NCBI GenBank assembly: GCA_002344975.1
Contig: DDUV01000110.1
Span: 535-64,534 of the forward strand
Length of the DNA stretch: 64,000 bases
Direction of reading: 5' to 3'
Source of the DNA: Saprospiraceae bacterium UBA2329
GTDB taxonomy: Bacteria > Bacteroidota > Bacteroidia > Chitinophagales > Saprospiraceae
Shown here: in pieces, positions 8,583-17,578 of the stretch
Layout: each line of letters begins with the position of its first letter
Numbering within the stretch: the stretch's first letter is position 1
Translations under genes and position numbers: made by a program
The notes under the pieces: generated by a model
What the model saw: the letters and a program-made list of their open reading frames with translations, nothing else
What the model was told of the DNA's origin: nothing
The model's database searches: none

Positions 8583-8729
8583 AGTTTCATTTTTCCTTAC
8601 GAGGTATTGGCCTATGATTTCTTGCTGGCCGGTATCGCCAGCCCTTATGATGGATTGTTAGGCCTGGACTTTTTTCAAGGTACGGTGCTTACTATTGATT
8701 TCCGCCGACAGGAAATTTGGGTTGAATGA
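8581..8729 (+). pseudogene. Remnant of a retropepsin-like aspartic protease gene
   Basis: An ATG at 8581 overlaps the previous stop (ATGA) and begins MKFHFS, then meets a stop after 12 codons. A different frame, open from 8583 to TGA at 8727, encodes PYEVLAYDFLLAGIASPYDG followed by LLGLDFFQGTVLTIDFRRQE. This is the C-terminal end of the retropepsin-like fold (LG-D-F followed by a ...T-I-D-F strand). The catalytic N-terminal part is missing, so there has been an internal deletion with a frame change. No product is expected to be active. Confidence 0.65.
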
Positions 8730-8743
8730 GATGCCCGGCCTGA

Positions 8744-8774
8744 GATTTGACAAATTTCAAAAATTTGTCAAATC
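8744..8774. repeat. Perfect 14-bp palindrome, copy 2
   Basis: The arms are the same as in copy 1 (GATTTGACAAATTT and AAATTTGTCAAATC), but the spacer is CAA, the reverse complement of TTG in copy 1. The outer flanks keep the same orientation (CCTGA left, TTGCCTG right). It begins 15 bases after the end of the retropepsin remnant, so the two palindromes bracket the decayed pair. Confidence 0.9.
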
Positions 8775-8875
8775 TTGCCTGCCAAATCTTGCCTGACCGA
8801 CACCGGCAACATTCCTCAATGGCGGAAATAACACACTTTAACACCCCGCACTCCCTCCCATCCCGCCCAAAACCC

Positions 8876-8884
8876 TACATTTAT
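8876..8884 (+). promoter_or_regulatory. Possible -7 element for the tricorn-type protease gene
   Basis: TACATTTAT resembles TAnnTTTG and lies 19 bases before the ATG at 8904. Confidence 0.45.
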
Positions 8885-8903
8885 CCCCTAAAATCACTCC
8901 GAC

Positions 8904-11900
8904 ATGAAATCTTATTCCATCGCAGCCGTCCTGCTGCTCTCACTCAGCCTGCTTCAGGCACAGGACAACGCCGTTTATTTTGCAGAACATCCGGCGCTCA
9001 GCCCCGACGGGCAAACCATCTATTTCAGCTACGATTCCGACATCTGGCGCGTGCCCGCTGCCGGCGGTCTCGCTGCCCGCCTCACGGCCATGAACGGCCA
9101 GGAAACCCGGCCCCGCGTTTCGCCCGATGGCCAATGGCTGGCTTTCAGCAGCAATCAGTTTGGCGGCAGCGACGTGTTTGTCATGCCCGTTGGCGGCGGC
9201 GACATCCAACGCCTCACCTGGCACGAAGCCGCCGACGATGTGGAATGCTGGAGCTGGGATTCGCAGCGCATTTATTTCACCTCTCCGCGCTACAATCGCG
9301 TCAGCACCTACTCGGTAGCGGTGGGCGGCGGCACGCCGGAGCGCCTGTTTGGGCACTATTTCAACAATGTACACAATCCGGCCATACACCCCAAAACGGG
9401 CGAGGTGTTTTTCAACGATAGCTGGGAGAGCTACAATTTTGTACATCGCAAAGGCTACAAAGGCGCTTTCAATCCCGATATCAAGTCTTACAACCCTCAA
9501 ACCCGCGAGTTCAAGGTGCTGACCGACTACATCGGCAAGGATTTCAACCCCGTCACCGACCGGCAGGGCAACCTCTACTTCCTCTCCGATGAGCACAACG
9601 GCGAGTACAATCTCTACGCCTTCCGGCAAAACAAAAAGACGCGACTCACCAATTTCAAAACCTCCATCCGCCAACTCAGCGCCGCCGCCGACGGGTCGAG
9701 CCTCGTGTTTCAGCGCGACTACCAGATTTATCGCTACGATGTAAAAGCCGATAAGGCCGCGCCGGTGGACATTCGCGTGCCCCGCAACCTCACGCTGGCA
9801 CAGCCGCAGGATTTCAAAACTGCCGGCAACATCTCGGCGTTCGACATCTCGCCCGACGGGAAAAAAATGGCCTTCGTGTCTCGCGGCGAACTCTTTGTGT
9901 CCGACATCAAGGGCAAATTTGTACAACAATTGCCCACCCGCGCCGATGGCCGCGTGCTGGAAACGTACTGGCTGAAAGACAACAAAACCATCCTCTTCAA
10001 CCAGACGGTGAACGGCTACCAAAACTGGTTCAGCATCGCCGCCGATGGTTCCGCTCCCGAAAAGCAACACACCAGCGACCTGCGCAACAACCGCCAGCTC
10101 GGCCTCAACAGCGACCGAACCCAGGCCGTGTATCTGAGTGGCAGAGACGAACTGCGGCTGATGGATTTGGCCACATTCCAAAGTTCGCTGTTGCTGAAAG
10201 ACGAATTTTGGGCATTCCAAAGCGACAGTCCTCAGTTTGGCCCCGACGACAAGCATGTCCTCGTTTCCGCTTATCGCAATTTTGAGCGCGATCTGATGGT
10301 CGTCCATACAGAAACCAAACAGGTGCGCAACCTCACCAACACCGCAGTGACGGAATCCGGCGGCATCTGGTCGCCCGACGGCAAGGCGGTTTATTTTACC
10401 TCCAATCGCACCCAGCCAGGCTATCCTTACGGACTTCAGCGCCCGGATGTGTTCAAAATGCCCTTGAGTTTAATGGACGAGGAGCCGCTGCGTTCCGACA
10501 AGTTCGCCGAGATGTTTGCCGAGCCGGATACCAGCAAAGCCGCCAAAGACAAGAAGTCTGAAAAGCCGGTCGTTGCCATTGCCGACGCCAATTTGATGGA
10601 GCACATTGAGGCCACCGGGCCGGTCTTTGGCGCCCAATTTGTCGTACACTGCTCGCAAAAGGACAGTAAAACCACCCTGCTCCTGCTGTCCGACCACGAT
10701 GAAGGACGCATGGCGCTGTGGAAGGTGCTGACGGAGCCATTTGAAAAATCCAAAACGGAAAAAATTGCCGGCGCTGAGGGCTTCATCAGCAGCATCGTGT
10801 ATGTGGACGGCAAATATTACGCCCTCATCGGCGGCAATGTACACAGCTTGGACATGGGCGGCAACAAAGCTGAAAAAATCGAGATCAACCACACCTTCCG
10901 CCGCAATCTCCGCGACGAGTTCCAGCAGATGTTTTACGAAACCTGGGCCAACATGGAAGAAAACTTCTACTCCGAAGACTTCCACGGCGTGAACTGGCCC
11001 GCCATGCGCGACCGCTACGCCGCCTGGCTGCCATATGTGAACACCCGCGCCGACCTGCGCCGCCTCACCAACGATTTGCTCGGCGAACTCAATACGTCGC
11101 ACTTCGGCTTCAGTTCCGGCGGCAGTGAAGAAACTGTTTTTTACAAAAACCGCACGCTCTCTACGGGCATCGTTTTTGAGGAATCCAAGCCCTGGCAGGT
11201 GCAACGCGTAGTGGCCAACAGCGTCGCCGCCCGCTCACAAACCGCCATCCGGCCCGGCGATGTCCTCACGCAAGTGAACGGCAGGGATGTGGACGCCAGG
11301 GCCAACCGGGAAATGTACTTCTCGCGCCCGTCTTTGGATGAAGAAATGAGCCTCACGTTCCGCCGCGGCACGGAAACGGTGCAGGTGAAACTGAAACCGC
11401 AATCGGTTTTTGACGTCCGCGATCTGATGTACGACGAGTGGGTGGCCGATTGCCAGCGCCGCGTGGACGAGCGTAGCAACAAACGCATTGCCTACATTCA
11501 CATGAAAGACATGGGCGGCGATGAATTGGAGCGCTTCCTCACCGAGATGGTTTCGGAGGGCGCCTACCGCGACGGTCTCATTCTCGACCTGCGCTGGAAC
11601 ACCGGCGGCAACGTACACGATGAGGTGCTGCGTTTCCTCTCGCAGCGGCCTTATCTGCAATGGAAATACCGCGAGGGCCAACTCACGCAGCAGAGCAATT
11701 TCGGGCCGGCGGTGAAGCCCATCGTGCTGCTCATCAACGAGCAAAGCCTCAGCGATGCAGAAATGACGGCGCAGGGTTTCAAACACCTGAAATTGGGCAA
11801 GATTGTCGGCACGGAAACCTACCGCTGGATCATCTTCACTTCCGGCAAGGGGCTGGTGGACGGCTCGTTTTACCGCCTGCCTTCCTGGGGTTGCTACACT

Positions 11901-12035
11901 TTGGACGGCAAGAACTTGGAAAAAACAGGCGTTGCTCCCGATATTCAGATTCACAACACCTTCCAGGATAGGCTCGAAGGCAAAGACCCGCAATTGGATC
12001 GCGCCATTGAGGAGGTGATGAAGGGGATGAAGTAG
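8904..12035 (+). CDS. Tricorn-type S41 family peptidase with PD40 propeller and PDZ domain
   Basis: A 1043-residue secreted or periplasmic peptidase; the signal peptide is MKSYSIAAVLLLSLSLLQAQ. The first half holds PD40/WD40-like propeller blades (HPALSPDGQTIYFSYDSDIW and others), followed by a helical core, a PDZ domain around residues 750-835 (AIRPGDVLTQVNGRDV) and a C-terminal S41 protease domain. Tricorn-like catalytic residues are His at about 733 (ELNTSHFGF) and Ser at about 950 (NEQSLSDAEM). Architecture and length match archaeal tricorn protease, which degrades peptides released by other proteases. It is convergent with the PorP/SprF gene, with only 4 bases between stops. Confidence 0.92.
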   Translation: MKSYSIAAVLLLSLSLLQAQDNAVYFAEHPALSPDGQTIYFSYDSDIWRVPAAGGLAARLTAMNGQETRPRVSPDGQWLAFSSNQFGGSDVFVMPVGGGDIQRLTWHEAADDVECWSWDSQRIYFTSPRYNRVSTYSVAVGGGTPERLFGHYFNNVHNPAIHPKTGEVFFNDSWESYNFVHRKGYKGAFNPDIKSYNPQTREFKVLTDYIGKDFNPVTDRQGNLYFLSDEHNGEYNLYAFRQNKKTRLTNFKTSIRQLSAAADGSSLVFQRDYQIYRYDVKADKAAPVDIRVPRNLTLAQPQDFKTAGNISAFDISPDGKKMAFVSRGELFVSDIKGKFVQQLPTRADGRVLETYWLKDNKTILFNQTVNGYQNWFSIAADGSAPEKQHTSDLRNNRQLGLNSDRTQAVYLSGRDELRLMDLATFQSSLLLKDEFWAFQSDSPQFGPDDKHVLVSAYRNFERDLMVVHTETKQVRNLTNTAVTESGGIWSPDGKAVYFTSNRTQPGYPYGLQRPDVFKMPLSLMDEEPLRSDKFAEMFAEPDTSKAAKDKKSEKPVVAIADANLMEHIEATGPVFGAQFVVHCSQKDSKTTLLLLSDHDEGRMALWKVLTEPFEKSKTEKIAGAEGFISSIVYVDGKYYALIGGNVHSLDMGGNKAEKIEINHTFRRNLRDEFQQMFYETWANMEENFYSEDFHGVNWPAMRDRYAAWLPYVNTRADLRRLTNDLLGELNTSHFGFSSGGSEETVFYKNRTLSTGIVFEESKPWQVQRVVANSVAARSQTAIRPGDVLTQVNGRDVDARANREMYFSRPSLDEEMSLTFRRGTETVQVKLKPQSVFDVRDLMYDEWVADCQRRVDERSNKRIAYIHMKDMGGDELERFLTEMVSEGAYRDGLILDLRWNTGGNVHDEVLRFLSQRPYLQWKYREGQLTQQSNFGPAVKPIVLLINEQSLSDAEMTAQGFKHLKLGKIVGTETYRWIIFTSGKGLVDGSFYRLPSWGCYTLDGKNLEKTGVAPDIQIHNTFQDRLEGKDPQLDRAIEEVMKGMK

Positions 12036-12039
12036 GATT

Positions 12040-13002
12040 TCACAAAGTCCTCGGATTATAAATAATGCGGGGTAGTCGGGCTTGCACCAAGGGCCGGTTG
12101 AGGTTGTATTGAAGCATGATTTCGTGCGAGCCGTTGTTGGCGTTCCGCAAGCCGGAAACAGTGGCATCGTAGGCGTAGGCCAGCAGCAGGTTTTCACTCA
12201 GTTGGAAGCCCGCCATACCGATGACCGCATCGCCGGTGTCATTGCTGTATCCTCTGAATCCGATGCCGGCCAGCAGGTTTTGTTGAATGCGAAACAGGGC
12301 CGCCACGTCGGTTTGGGTTTCCACCATATCGCTGCGCACGAGCAGGGCCGGATGCACGGATAGCTTGTCGCCGAGATCGAAATGGCCGCCGAGTTGGAGG
12401 AAAAAGCTGCGTTCCAACTGAAAATTGAAAGAAGGCAGTTCTACTTCCGGGCGGGTAAGATGGCGCAGCCCCAAACCTGCCTCGAAGCGCTCAGACTGGA
12501 AATAAACGCCGGCGTGAAAAGTAGGCGTCATGCCCGATTCGAGGCCGACCGGCAGCAGCGGGTCGTTGTGATTGGGGCCGGAGCCGGGTTCGTACACGCC
12601 GTCGGGGGTGCGAATGAGAGAGCCGTCTAAGCTGCGCTGCGTGATGCCGGCGCCGAAGCCAACGGCGAGCAGGGCATTTCCGAGCGGGCGATGGAAGCTG
12701 TAGTTGAGCTGGGCCGAACTGAATCGCCCGGCGCCGAGGCGATCATTTTCGACTTGCAGGCCCAGTCCGCCGCCGATGAAATACAGCGGCAGGTGCGTGG
12801 CGATGTATTGCCCGGCAGGGCTTCCCGGCAGTTGCGTCCATTGCTTGCGATAACCGGCGCTGATGGAGAGCGAATGATCGAGGCCCGCGTAAGCCGGGTT
12901 CCATTGCATCGGATTGAGCATGAACAGGGAATACTGCGCGGGTTGTTGCGCACAGAGCGACATGCTTGCGGCAAGAAACAACGGAAGAATAAAATATCGC
13001 AT
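12040..13002 (-). CDS. PorP/SprF family type IX secretion system membrane protein
   Basis: 320 residues with signal peptide MRYFILPLFLAASMSLCAQ. The diagnostic start of the mature protein (QQPAQYSLFMLNPMQWNPAY, then AGLDHSLSISAGYRKQW) matches PorP/SprF, an outer-membrane beta barrel that works with T9SS substrates. The frame is open to 13173, but the Met at 13002 directly precedes the signal peptide and is chosen. The MuiA-family gene lies 78 bases upstream on the same strand. Such genes often sit beside the secreted adhesin they serve; no adhesin is adjacent here. Confidence 0.9.
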   Translation of the reverse strand: MRYFILPLFLAASMSLCAQQPAQYSLFMLNPMQWNPAYAGLDHSLSISAGYRKQWTQLPGSPAGQYIATHLPLYFIGGGLGLQVENDRLGAGRFSSAQLNYSFHRPLGNALLAVGFGAGITQRSLDGSLIRTPDGVYEPGSGPNHNDPLLPVGLESGMTPTFHAGVYFQSERFEAGLGLRHLTRPEVELPSFNFQLERSFFLQLGGHFDLGDKLSVHPALLVRSDMVETQTDVAALFRIQQNLLAGIGFRGYSNDTGDAVIGMAGFQLSENLLLAYAYDATVSGLRNANNGSHEIMLQYNLNRPLVQARLPRIIYNPRTL

Positions 13003-13079
13003 TGGCCGGCCTGATGTTGGTACTCTTCTGAAACACGCGGCGGCCTCAAGAGTTTTCCACGAGAGGCCGCCGCGGGAAA

Positions 13080-14687
13080 TCATTCCAGCGTCAACTGCCG
13101 TTTGCCGGGATACCTCACCGAATAGCGGAAGTTGAGTTTTTCGGTTTTGCCCGGCGCTATGTTGAGTTTCCACAGGGGTTGGCCGGTGGCCGGATTGACG
13201 ACGGCGCCTTTGGATTGCTCCAATTTCACCTCTATTTCTTCGCTCGTCGAAAGCGGGTACTGGTCTTCGATCACGATGCTGACGGCCTGCTTTTTGCTGT
13301 TGCGCAACTCGATGTTCCAGCCCGTGGTTTGGGTGATTTTGCCTCCCAGAAACTGCTTGTCTGCAAATTCCTTTTCGCGCTTGCGTTCTACCACAATGCT
13401 CTCATCGCGGCCCAGCGACAGGCGCAGGGTATCGCCGGTTTCGGCTGTGTTCAGGTAGGTTTTGCCCACATACGATCCCTCAAAAAACAGCAGTGCCTCT
13501 CCACTCAGCAGGCGGTAGCTGTTCCAGTCGGCGATGCCCGCAGTGAGGTAAGCGGTTTTGTCCAATTTCGGCACGCAGTAGTACTCATAAAAAGCAGGCA
13601 CTTCTTCCTGTGCAATCACCACCGTCACCGGCTTGGTACCGCCGGCAATGCTGTACGGCTGGGCAATGCGAAACTCCTGTGTGGTGGTGCGTTCTACCTG
13701 CTCCACCGCCGGGCCGGACGCGGCCTTGTCCTCATCTCTTGACATGACGCTTTCCTTTGCCATCGTCGCCGGGCTGTCCATCGTTTGCATGCGCTCGCGG
13801 CGACCGTAGTAGGCCACCGGCTCGTAGAAGCGCAGCCACCAGGCTTGCAGTTCGGGGCGGGTATTGTTCAGCGAAGGATTGCCGGTAGAGAGCGTGAGCT
13901 GCACATTGGACCAGTTTTCGCCGGTATTTTGCACGACCTGCGCCTTGTAAGTCAGCGCCAGAGGTTTGGTAATATCCTGAACACGAACGTCGTAGCTGGG
14001 CGTCCAGCTTGCATTGGGCGCTAAATAGCTCAGCGCGAACTCGGCAGATACCGCCGCCGGAGCGGAGACGTTGACCACAATTTCGCTGGTGGCCACATTG
14101 CGCTGCCGGGCATTGAGTTCGTTGATCTGGTTTTGGAAGCGCTTTTTGTCTTCGTTCAGTTTTTGAACGACTAAGCTGATGTCCAATTTGCGCAGGCGCA
14201 GTTCGGTGAGGCGGCTTCTGTAAAAATCAGCGCCGGCCTTGAGGTCTTCAGCCGTCCAGCCTTTTTCGCCGCCGAGGGTTTTGTTGGCCAAAATAAACCG
14301 TTCCTCTTCCTCCAATGCAGAGAGCGCGGCCTGTTCGCGGTCGGTTTTGATTTGAAGTTGCTGAATTTCCGTCTGCAATTTTTTCACCTCCGCATCCGGT
14401 TCGTTTTCTTTCATGTAGTTGATCTGGTGTTGCACCGAAAGGATGGTAAAATTCCCCAAAGCGCTCACCTGAATGCTTTCGGGATCGAGCATCGGAGAGA
14501 GGCCGGTGAATTTTAATGCCGTCGGGCCGGCGGGCAATGCCACCGCTGCCGTTCGGGATACTTGGGCGCCTTGCAGGTAAACGGTCACTTTGCGAATGGT
14601 GGAAAGTGCTTCTTTTTCAGTGGGTTGTGCGCTCAGCGCCAAAGAAAAGAGCAGCCATGCTGCGATGAAAAACGGTCTCATGTTCAT
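13080..14687 (-). CDS. Mucoidy inhibitor MuiA family protein (DUF4139)
   Basis: 535 residues with signal peptide MNMRPFFIAAWLLFSLALSAQ. The N-terminal DUF4140 part (IRKVTVYLQGAQVSRTAAV) is followed by a coiled coil at about 90-200 rich in Glu/Leu/Gln and a C-terminal DUF4139 beta-rich domain (ASWTPSYDVRVQDITKPLAL). The family was named for suppression of mucoidy in gamma-proteobacteria; the molecular role is not established. A Met two codons downstream (14681) is an equally good start. It probably shares a transcript with the PorP/SprF gene. Confidence 0.85.
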   Translation of the reverse strand: MNMRPFFIAAWLLFSLALSAQPTEKEALSTIRKVTVYLQGAQVSRTAAVALPAGPTALKFTGLSPMLDPESIQVSALGNFTILSVQHQINYMKENEPDAEVKKLQTEIQQLQIKTDREQAALSALEEEERFILANKTLGGEKGWTAEDLKAGADFYRSRLTELRLRKLDISLVVQKLNEDKKRFQNQINELNARQRNVATSEIVVNVSAPAAVSAEFALSYLAPNASWTPSYDVRVQDITKPLALTYKAQVVQNTGENWSNVQLTLSTGNPSLNNTRPELQAWWLRFYEPVAYYGRRERMQTMDSPATMAKESVMSRDEDKAASGPAVEQVERTTTQEFRIAQPYSIAGGTKPVTVVIAQEEVPAFYEYYCVPKLDKTAYLTAGIADWNSYRLLSGEALLFFEGSYVGKTYLNTAETGDTLRLSLGRDESIVVERKREKEFADKQFLGGKITQTTGWNIELRNSKKQAVSIVIEDQYPLSTSEEIEVKLEQSKGAVVNPATGQPLWKLNIAPGKTEKLNFRYSVRYPGKRQLTLE

Positions 14688-14689
14688 GT

Positions 14690-14899
14690 TTTTTTATAGA
14701 AAGATGCAGTGGTGGGGGAAATTGCATAAAGATATCCCCAAAAATTATTGCTCTTTAAAAAGAGCGTTCTCATTAACAGGCATAAAAATAAATATTGTAA
14801 AAAAAAATATATTTATACTGATATACTTAGACAAGGCTTTTTATTTGTTATATTAACAAGTTTTTTAGAGTTTTTTCAAAACGAAATACTGAATTACAC
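14690..14899. other. AT-rich intergenic region
   Basis: A stretch of about 210 bases between the divergent MuiA and unknown genes, with long A/T runs and clearly lower GC than the chromosome around it. No clear -7 element, hairpin or coding frame could be supported. It marks the left edge of an AT-rich island that ends near 16435. Confidence 0.6.
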
Positions 14900-15610
14900 A
14901 TGAAAGAGCTTATCTCATACGCTTTGTTGTTCGCCATGCTTTACGCGGTGCCTGTAAACGCTCAAACCGTTATCAATGAGATATCGGCAACCCCACTTAG
15001 GGGAGATACTATTCCCACGGAAAGCGAGAAAGAGTTATTTCACGTTACTTTTCATTACAAACCTAAGCATCGTAATGAGAACATTATTGCACTCAACCTC
15101 TTGGATGCAAACAAGAAGAACCTAGCAGTATTGGAATGGCATCGCAACGAGTTTGAATATAGTATTGACTCAGAAGTTATGACTGTCAGATTTAAAATAG
15201 ATAAAGAATTGGCATCAAAAGTAGCTATGGTCGAGCCTCATTTTTGGATAAAGAAAGGGGGCAGCTCACAATCCTTGGGAAACGAATATTTACTTGAACC
15301 CGTATTCTTGCATACCCTTGAAATCAAGGCTGATGCAGAGCAGTGTTACTATATTATGGTTCCTATCAGGGATTATGAACAGGGAGCGGAGGAGTTCAAA
15401 AAACTCTTAAAGGACTATGCCGCTTCCGGTAAAAAACCCAGTAAAATCCCCAAATACTGTGACATGAATCCGGTTCCCTATAAAATAACAATATCTAAAG
15501 TCATTAGGTATAAATTTTTATGCGTGAGGCGTGCGGAAAATGAGATAAGAGAAGACGTTTTCACCTTTGGCGAACCCTTGAGAGATACGATAATATTTAA
15601 ATTTAAATGA
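14900..15610 (+). CDS. Unknown secreted protein in AT-rich island
   Basis: 236 residues with a signal peptide (MKELISYALLFAMLYAVPVNAQ), so probably periplasmic or surface-exposed. The mature part is mixed alpha/beta with no recognised motif; notable stretches are FHYKPKHRNENIIALNLLD and the C-terminal FGEPLRDTIIFKFK. Codon use is AT-rich compared with neighbours. Its stop overlaps the start of the next gene (ATGA), so the two products are translationally coupled and probably work together. No function is proposed. Confidence 0.7.
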   Translation: MKELISYALLFAMLYAVPVNAQTVINEISATPLRGDTIPTESEKELFHVTFHYKPKHRNENIIALNLLDANKKNLAVLEWHRNEFEYSIDSEVMTVRFKIDKELASKVAMVEPHFWIKKGGSSQSLGNEYLLEPVFLHTLEIKADAEQCYYIMVPIRDYEQGAEEFKKLLKDYAASGKKPSKIPKYCDMNPVPYKITISKVIRYKFLCVRRAENEIREDVFTFGEPLRDTIIFKFK

Positions 15611-16428
15611 ATATGAGCATAGAAAAAATGTTTCTATCCGTATCGGTATTACTTACAATGTTGTTGATGTACAACTTTGTTCCTCCGTGTAGAGACCCGA
15701 ATCTATTTTTCTGGATTCTTATAGCTTGTATCGTCCCGATAGTATTTTACTGTTGGGCGCAAAGGAGTAAATTATCATCCCTCAATAAGTCCGCAAAAAA
15801 GTGGTTTATAGCAATTTTGCTTTTTTTATTCACGGGGGTATCTATTGGCTATTCTTTCTTGTATCAAACGCGTGTCATATCTGATCATATAAATGTAGAA
15901 GGATATCATGAGGAAATCTTTTTTATTATTCCCTTCAATTATCCTCAAAACACACAAGCCAAATTCCCTGAGTTGGAAAAAGTGGGGTGGACAAAAATTG
16001 CCGAAGGTGATATAGGCTACGTCCAAGGCTGGTTTGCCGATAGCGAGGATAATAACTATAACTATCCGCTTAATGCCTTACTCGTTGAAACTGCTTTTGG
16101 CGTACTCCTGCTGATCGGTTTTGTTTCATTATTGCTTCTATACATATTGGTGTATTTGAAAAAGACAACCAATGCTAAGTCTTTGAAAAACGAAAGCGGT
16201 CTGAGCAGGGAGGTGAGCGAGTTAATCGCTAAGGATGAACTTATTGAGGCTTGCAATATGATTCTACAGGATCCCGGTATTGACGTAGATTCGATTTTAC
16301 ACATAGAAAATCTGAGGGCGCAAATCGGTGATACTGAAAAAAAATATCTGGGAAGTTTGATTACTTTAGACGATTATTCTCATCATAGAAGTAAACAAAG
16401 AATGGCCTTATTAAAAATCAAGAGTTAA
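15607..16428 (+). CDS. Unknown membrane protein in AT-rich island
   Basis: 273 residues with about four transmembrane segments: residues 7-25, 30-48, 63-84 and 160-185 (LLLIGFVSLLLLYILVYL). The loop between the third and fourth segment (about 75 residues) contains FFIIPFNYPQNTQAKFPELE and may be outside the cytoplasm. The C-terminal about 80 residues are soluble and charged (LIAKDELIEACNMILQD). No family was recognised. It starts inside the stop of the secreted protein gene (ATGA), shares its AT-rich codon use and is convergent with moxR. Confidence 0.7.
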   Translation: MNMSIEKMFLSVSVLLTMLLMYNFVPPCRDPNLFFWILIACIVPIVFYCWAQRSKLSSLNKSAKKWFIAILLFLFTGVSIGYSFLYQTRVISDHINVEGYHEEIFFIIPFNYPQNTQAKFPELEKVGWTKIAEGDIGYVQGWFADSEDNNYNYPLNALLVETAFGVLLLIGFVSLLLLYILVYLKKTTNAKSLKNESGLSREVSELIAKDELIEACNMILQDPGIDVDSILHIENLRAQIGDTEKKYLGSLITLDDYSHHRSKQRMALLKIKS

Positions 16429-16507
16429 AACACCACTTAGCACCTTGAAAAATCCTTCAGTCTGAGAACCTGAAAATCTATTTTTCCCTCAACAAGACCA
16501 TCCCCCC

Positions 16508-17506
16508 TCACGGCATCTTCACCACGTTCAGCAAGTCCCGGATGATGTCTTCCGTGCTGATGTTTTCGGCCTCGGCCTCATAACTCAGACCGATGCGGTG
16601 GCGCAACACGTCGGGGCACAATTCGAGAATGTCTTCGGGCACCACATAGCCGCGCCTGCGCAAAAAGGCCAGGGCTTTGGCTGCCAGCGCCAGATTGATG
16701 CCCGCGCGGGGCGAGGCGCCATATTGAATCAGGGGTTTGAGCCGGGCAAGTCCGGCCTTATCCGGCTCGCGGGTAGCCGACACAATGTCCAATATGTAGC
16801 GTTCTATTTTTTCATCCATGTACACCAATCGCACCGATTCGCGCGCCCGCAAAATGGCCTGCGGATGCACCACCGGCCGCAGGGCCTCGCCTATGGCGCC
16901 CGACACATTTCGGCGTATGATTTCGCGCTCCTCCTCGCGGCCCGGATAGCCCACCTTCACCTTCAGCATGAAGCGGTCCACCTGTGCTTCCGGCAGCGGG
17001 TAGGTGCCTTCCTGCTCGATGGGGTTTTGGGTGGCCAACACCAGAAAAGGCTCCTCCAGCACAAAAGTCTCGTGGCCTATCGTCACCTGCCGCTCCTGCA
17101 TGGCCTCCAGCAGCGCGCTTTGCACCTTGGCCGGGGCGCGGTTGATCTCGTCGGCGAGCACAAAATTGGCGAATACGGGGCCTTTGCGGGCGCTGAACTC
17201 GTGCGTGGCGGGGTTGTAAATCATGGTGCCCACGATGTCGGCAGGCAGCAGGTCGGGCGTGAATTGTATGCGGCTGAACCGGGCGTCAATGGCTTGTGCC
17301 AATGTTTTGATGGCCAATGTTTTGGCCAATCCCGGCAGCCCTTCCAGCAACACATGCCCCCGGCTGAGCAGCCCGATGAGCAATCGCTCCATCATCCGTT
17401 CCTGCCCCACAATGATGCGGCCGGTTTCGTTGCTCAGTTGTTCTACAAAAGCGCTTTCCTCGTGTATGCGCCGGTTGAGCGCTTCAATGTCGGTTCCGTA
17501 CATCAT
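16508..17506 (-). CDS. MoxR family AAA ATPase
   Basis: 332 residues. Walker A is GLPGLAKT at 56-63 and Walker B is FVLADE at 115-120, followed by NRAPAKVQSALLEAMQERQV, a hallmark of the MoxR/RavA clade. A sensor region (LATQNPIEQEGTYPLPEAQ) and the C-terminal AAA lid are intact. MoxR ATPases act as chaperones, often with VWA/DUF58 proteins for envelope or stress functions, but no such partner gene follows here. The first 12 codons and the upstream region are duplicated 905 bases away (18375-18445), and a two-gene cassette now separates this start from the second copy. Confidence 0.92.
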   Translation of the reverse strand: MMYGTDIEALNRRIHEESAFVEQLSNETGRIIVGQERMMERLLIGLLSRGHVLLEGLPGLAKTLAIKTLAQAIDARFSRIQFTPDLLPADIVGTMIYNPATHEFSARKGPVFANFVLADEINRAPAKVQSALLEAMQERQVTIGHETFVLEEPFLVLATQNPIEQEGTYPLPEAQVDRFMLKVKVGYPGREEEREIIRRNVSGAIGEALRPVVHPQAILRARESVRLVYMDEKIERYILDIVSATREPDKAGLARLKPLIQYGASPRAGINLALAAKALAFLRRRGYVVPEDILELCPDVLRHRIGLSYEAEAENISTEDIIRDLLNVVKMP

Positions 17507-17540
17507 TGGCCATCAGTTGTGGGCGTAAAAATAGGCGATC
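17470..17540. repeat. 71-bp direct repeat, copy A (moxR 5' end and upstream region)
   Basis: It covers the first 12 codons of moxR and the 34 bases upstream. It matches 18375-18445 at 70 of 71 positions, the single difference being CAATGTCGG versus CAATATCGG. The two copies are in the same orientation and enclose 834 bases that hold the DUF6932-like and coiled-coil genes. Confidence 0.95.
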
Positions 17541-17578
17541 TGATCGTGGTAAACATGAAGATGGAGTAGGAATAGAGA

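Noticed and set aside
8940..10307. 455-residue open frame antisense to the tricorn-type protease gene
   Set aside because: No domain, signal peptide or promoter; it is a shadow caused by GC-rich codons of the real gene.
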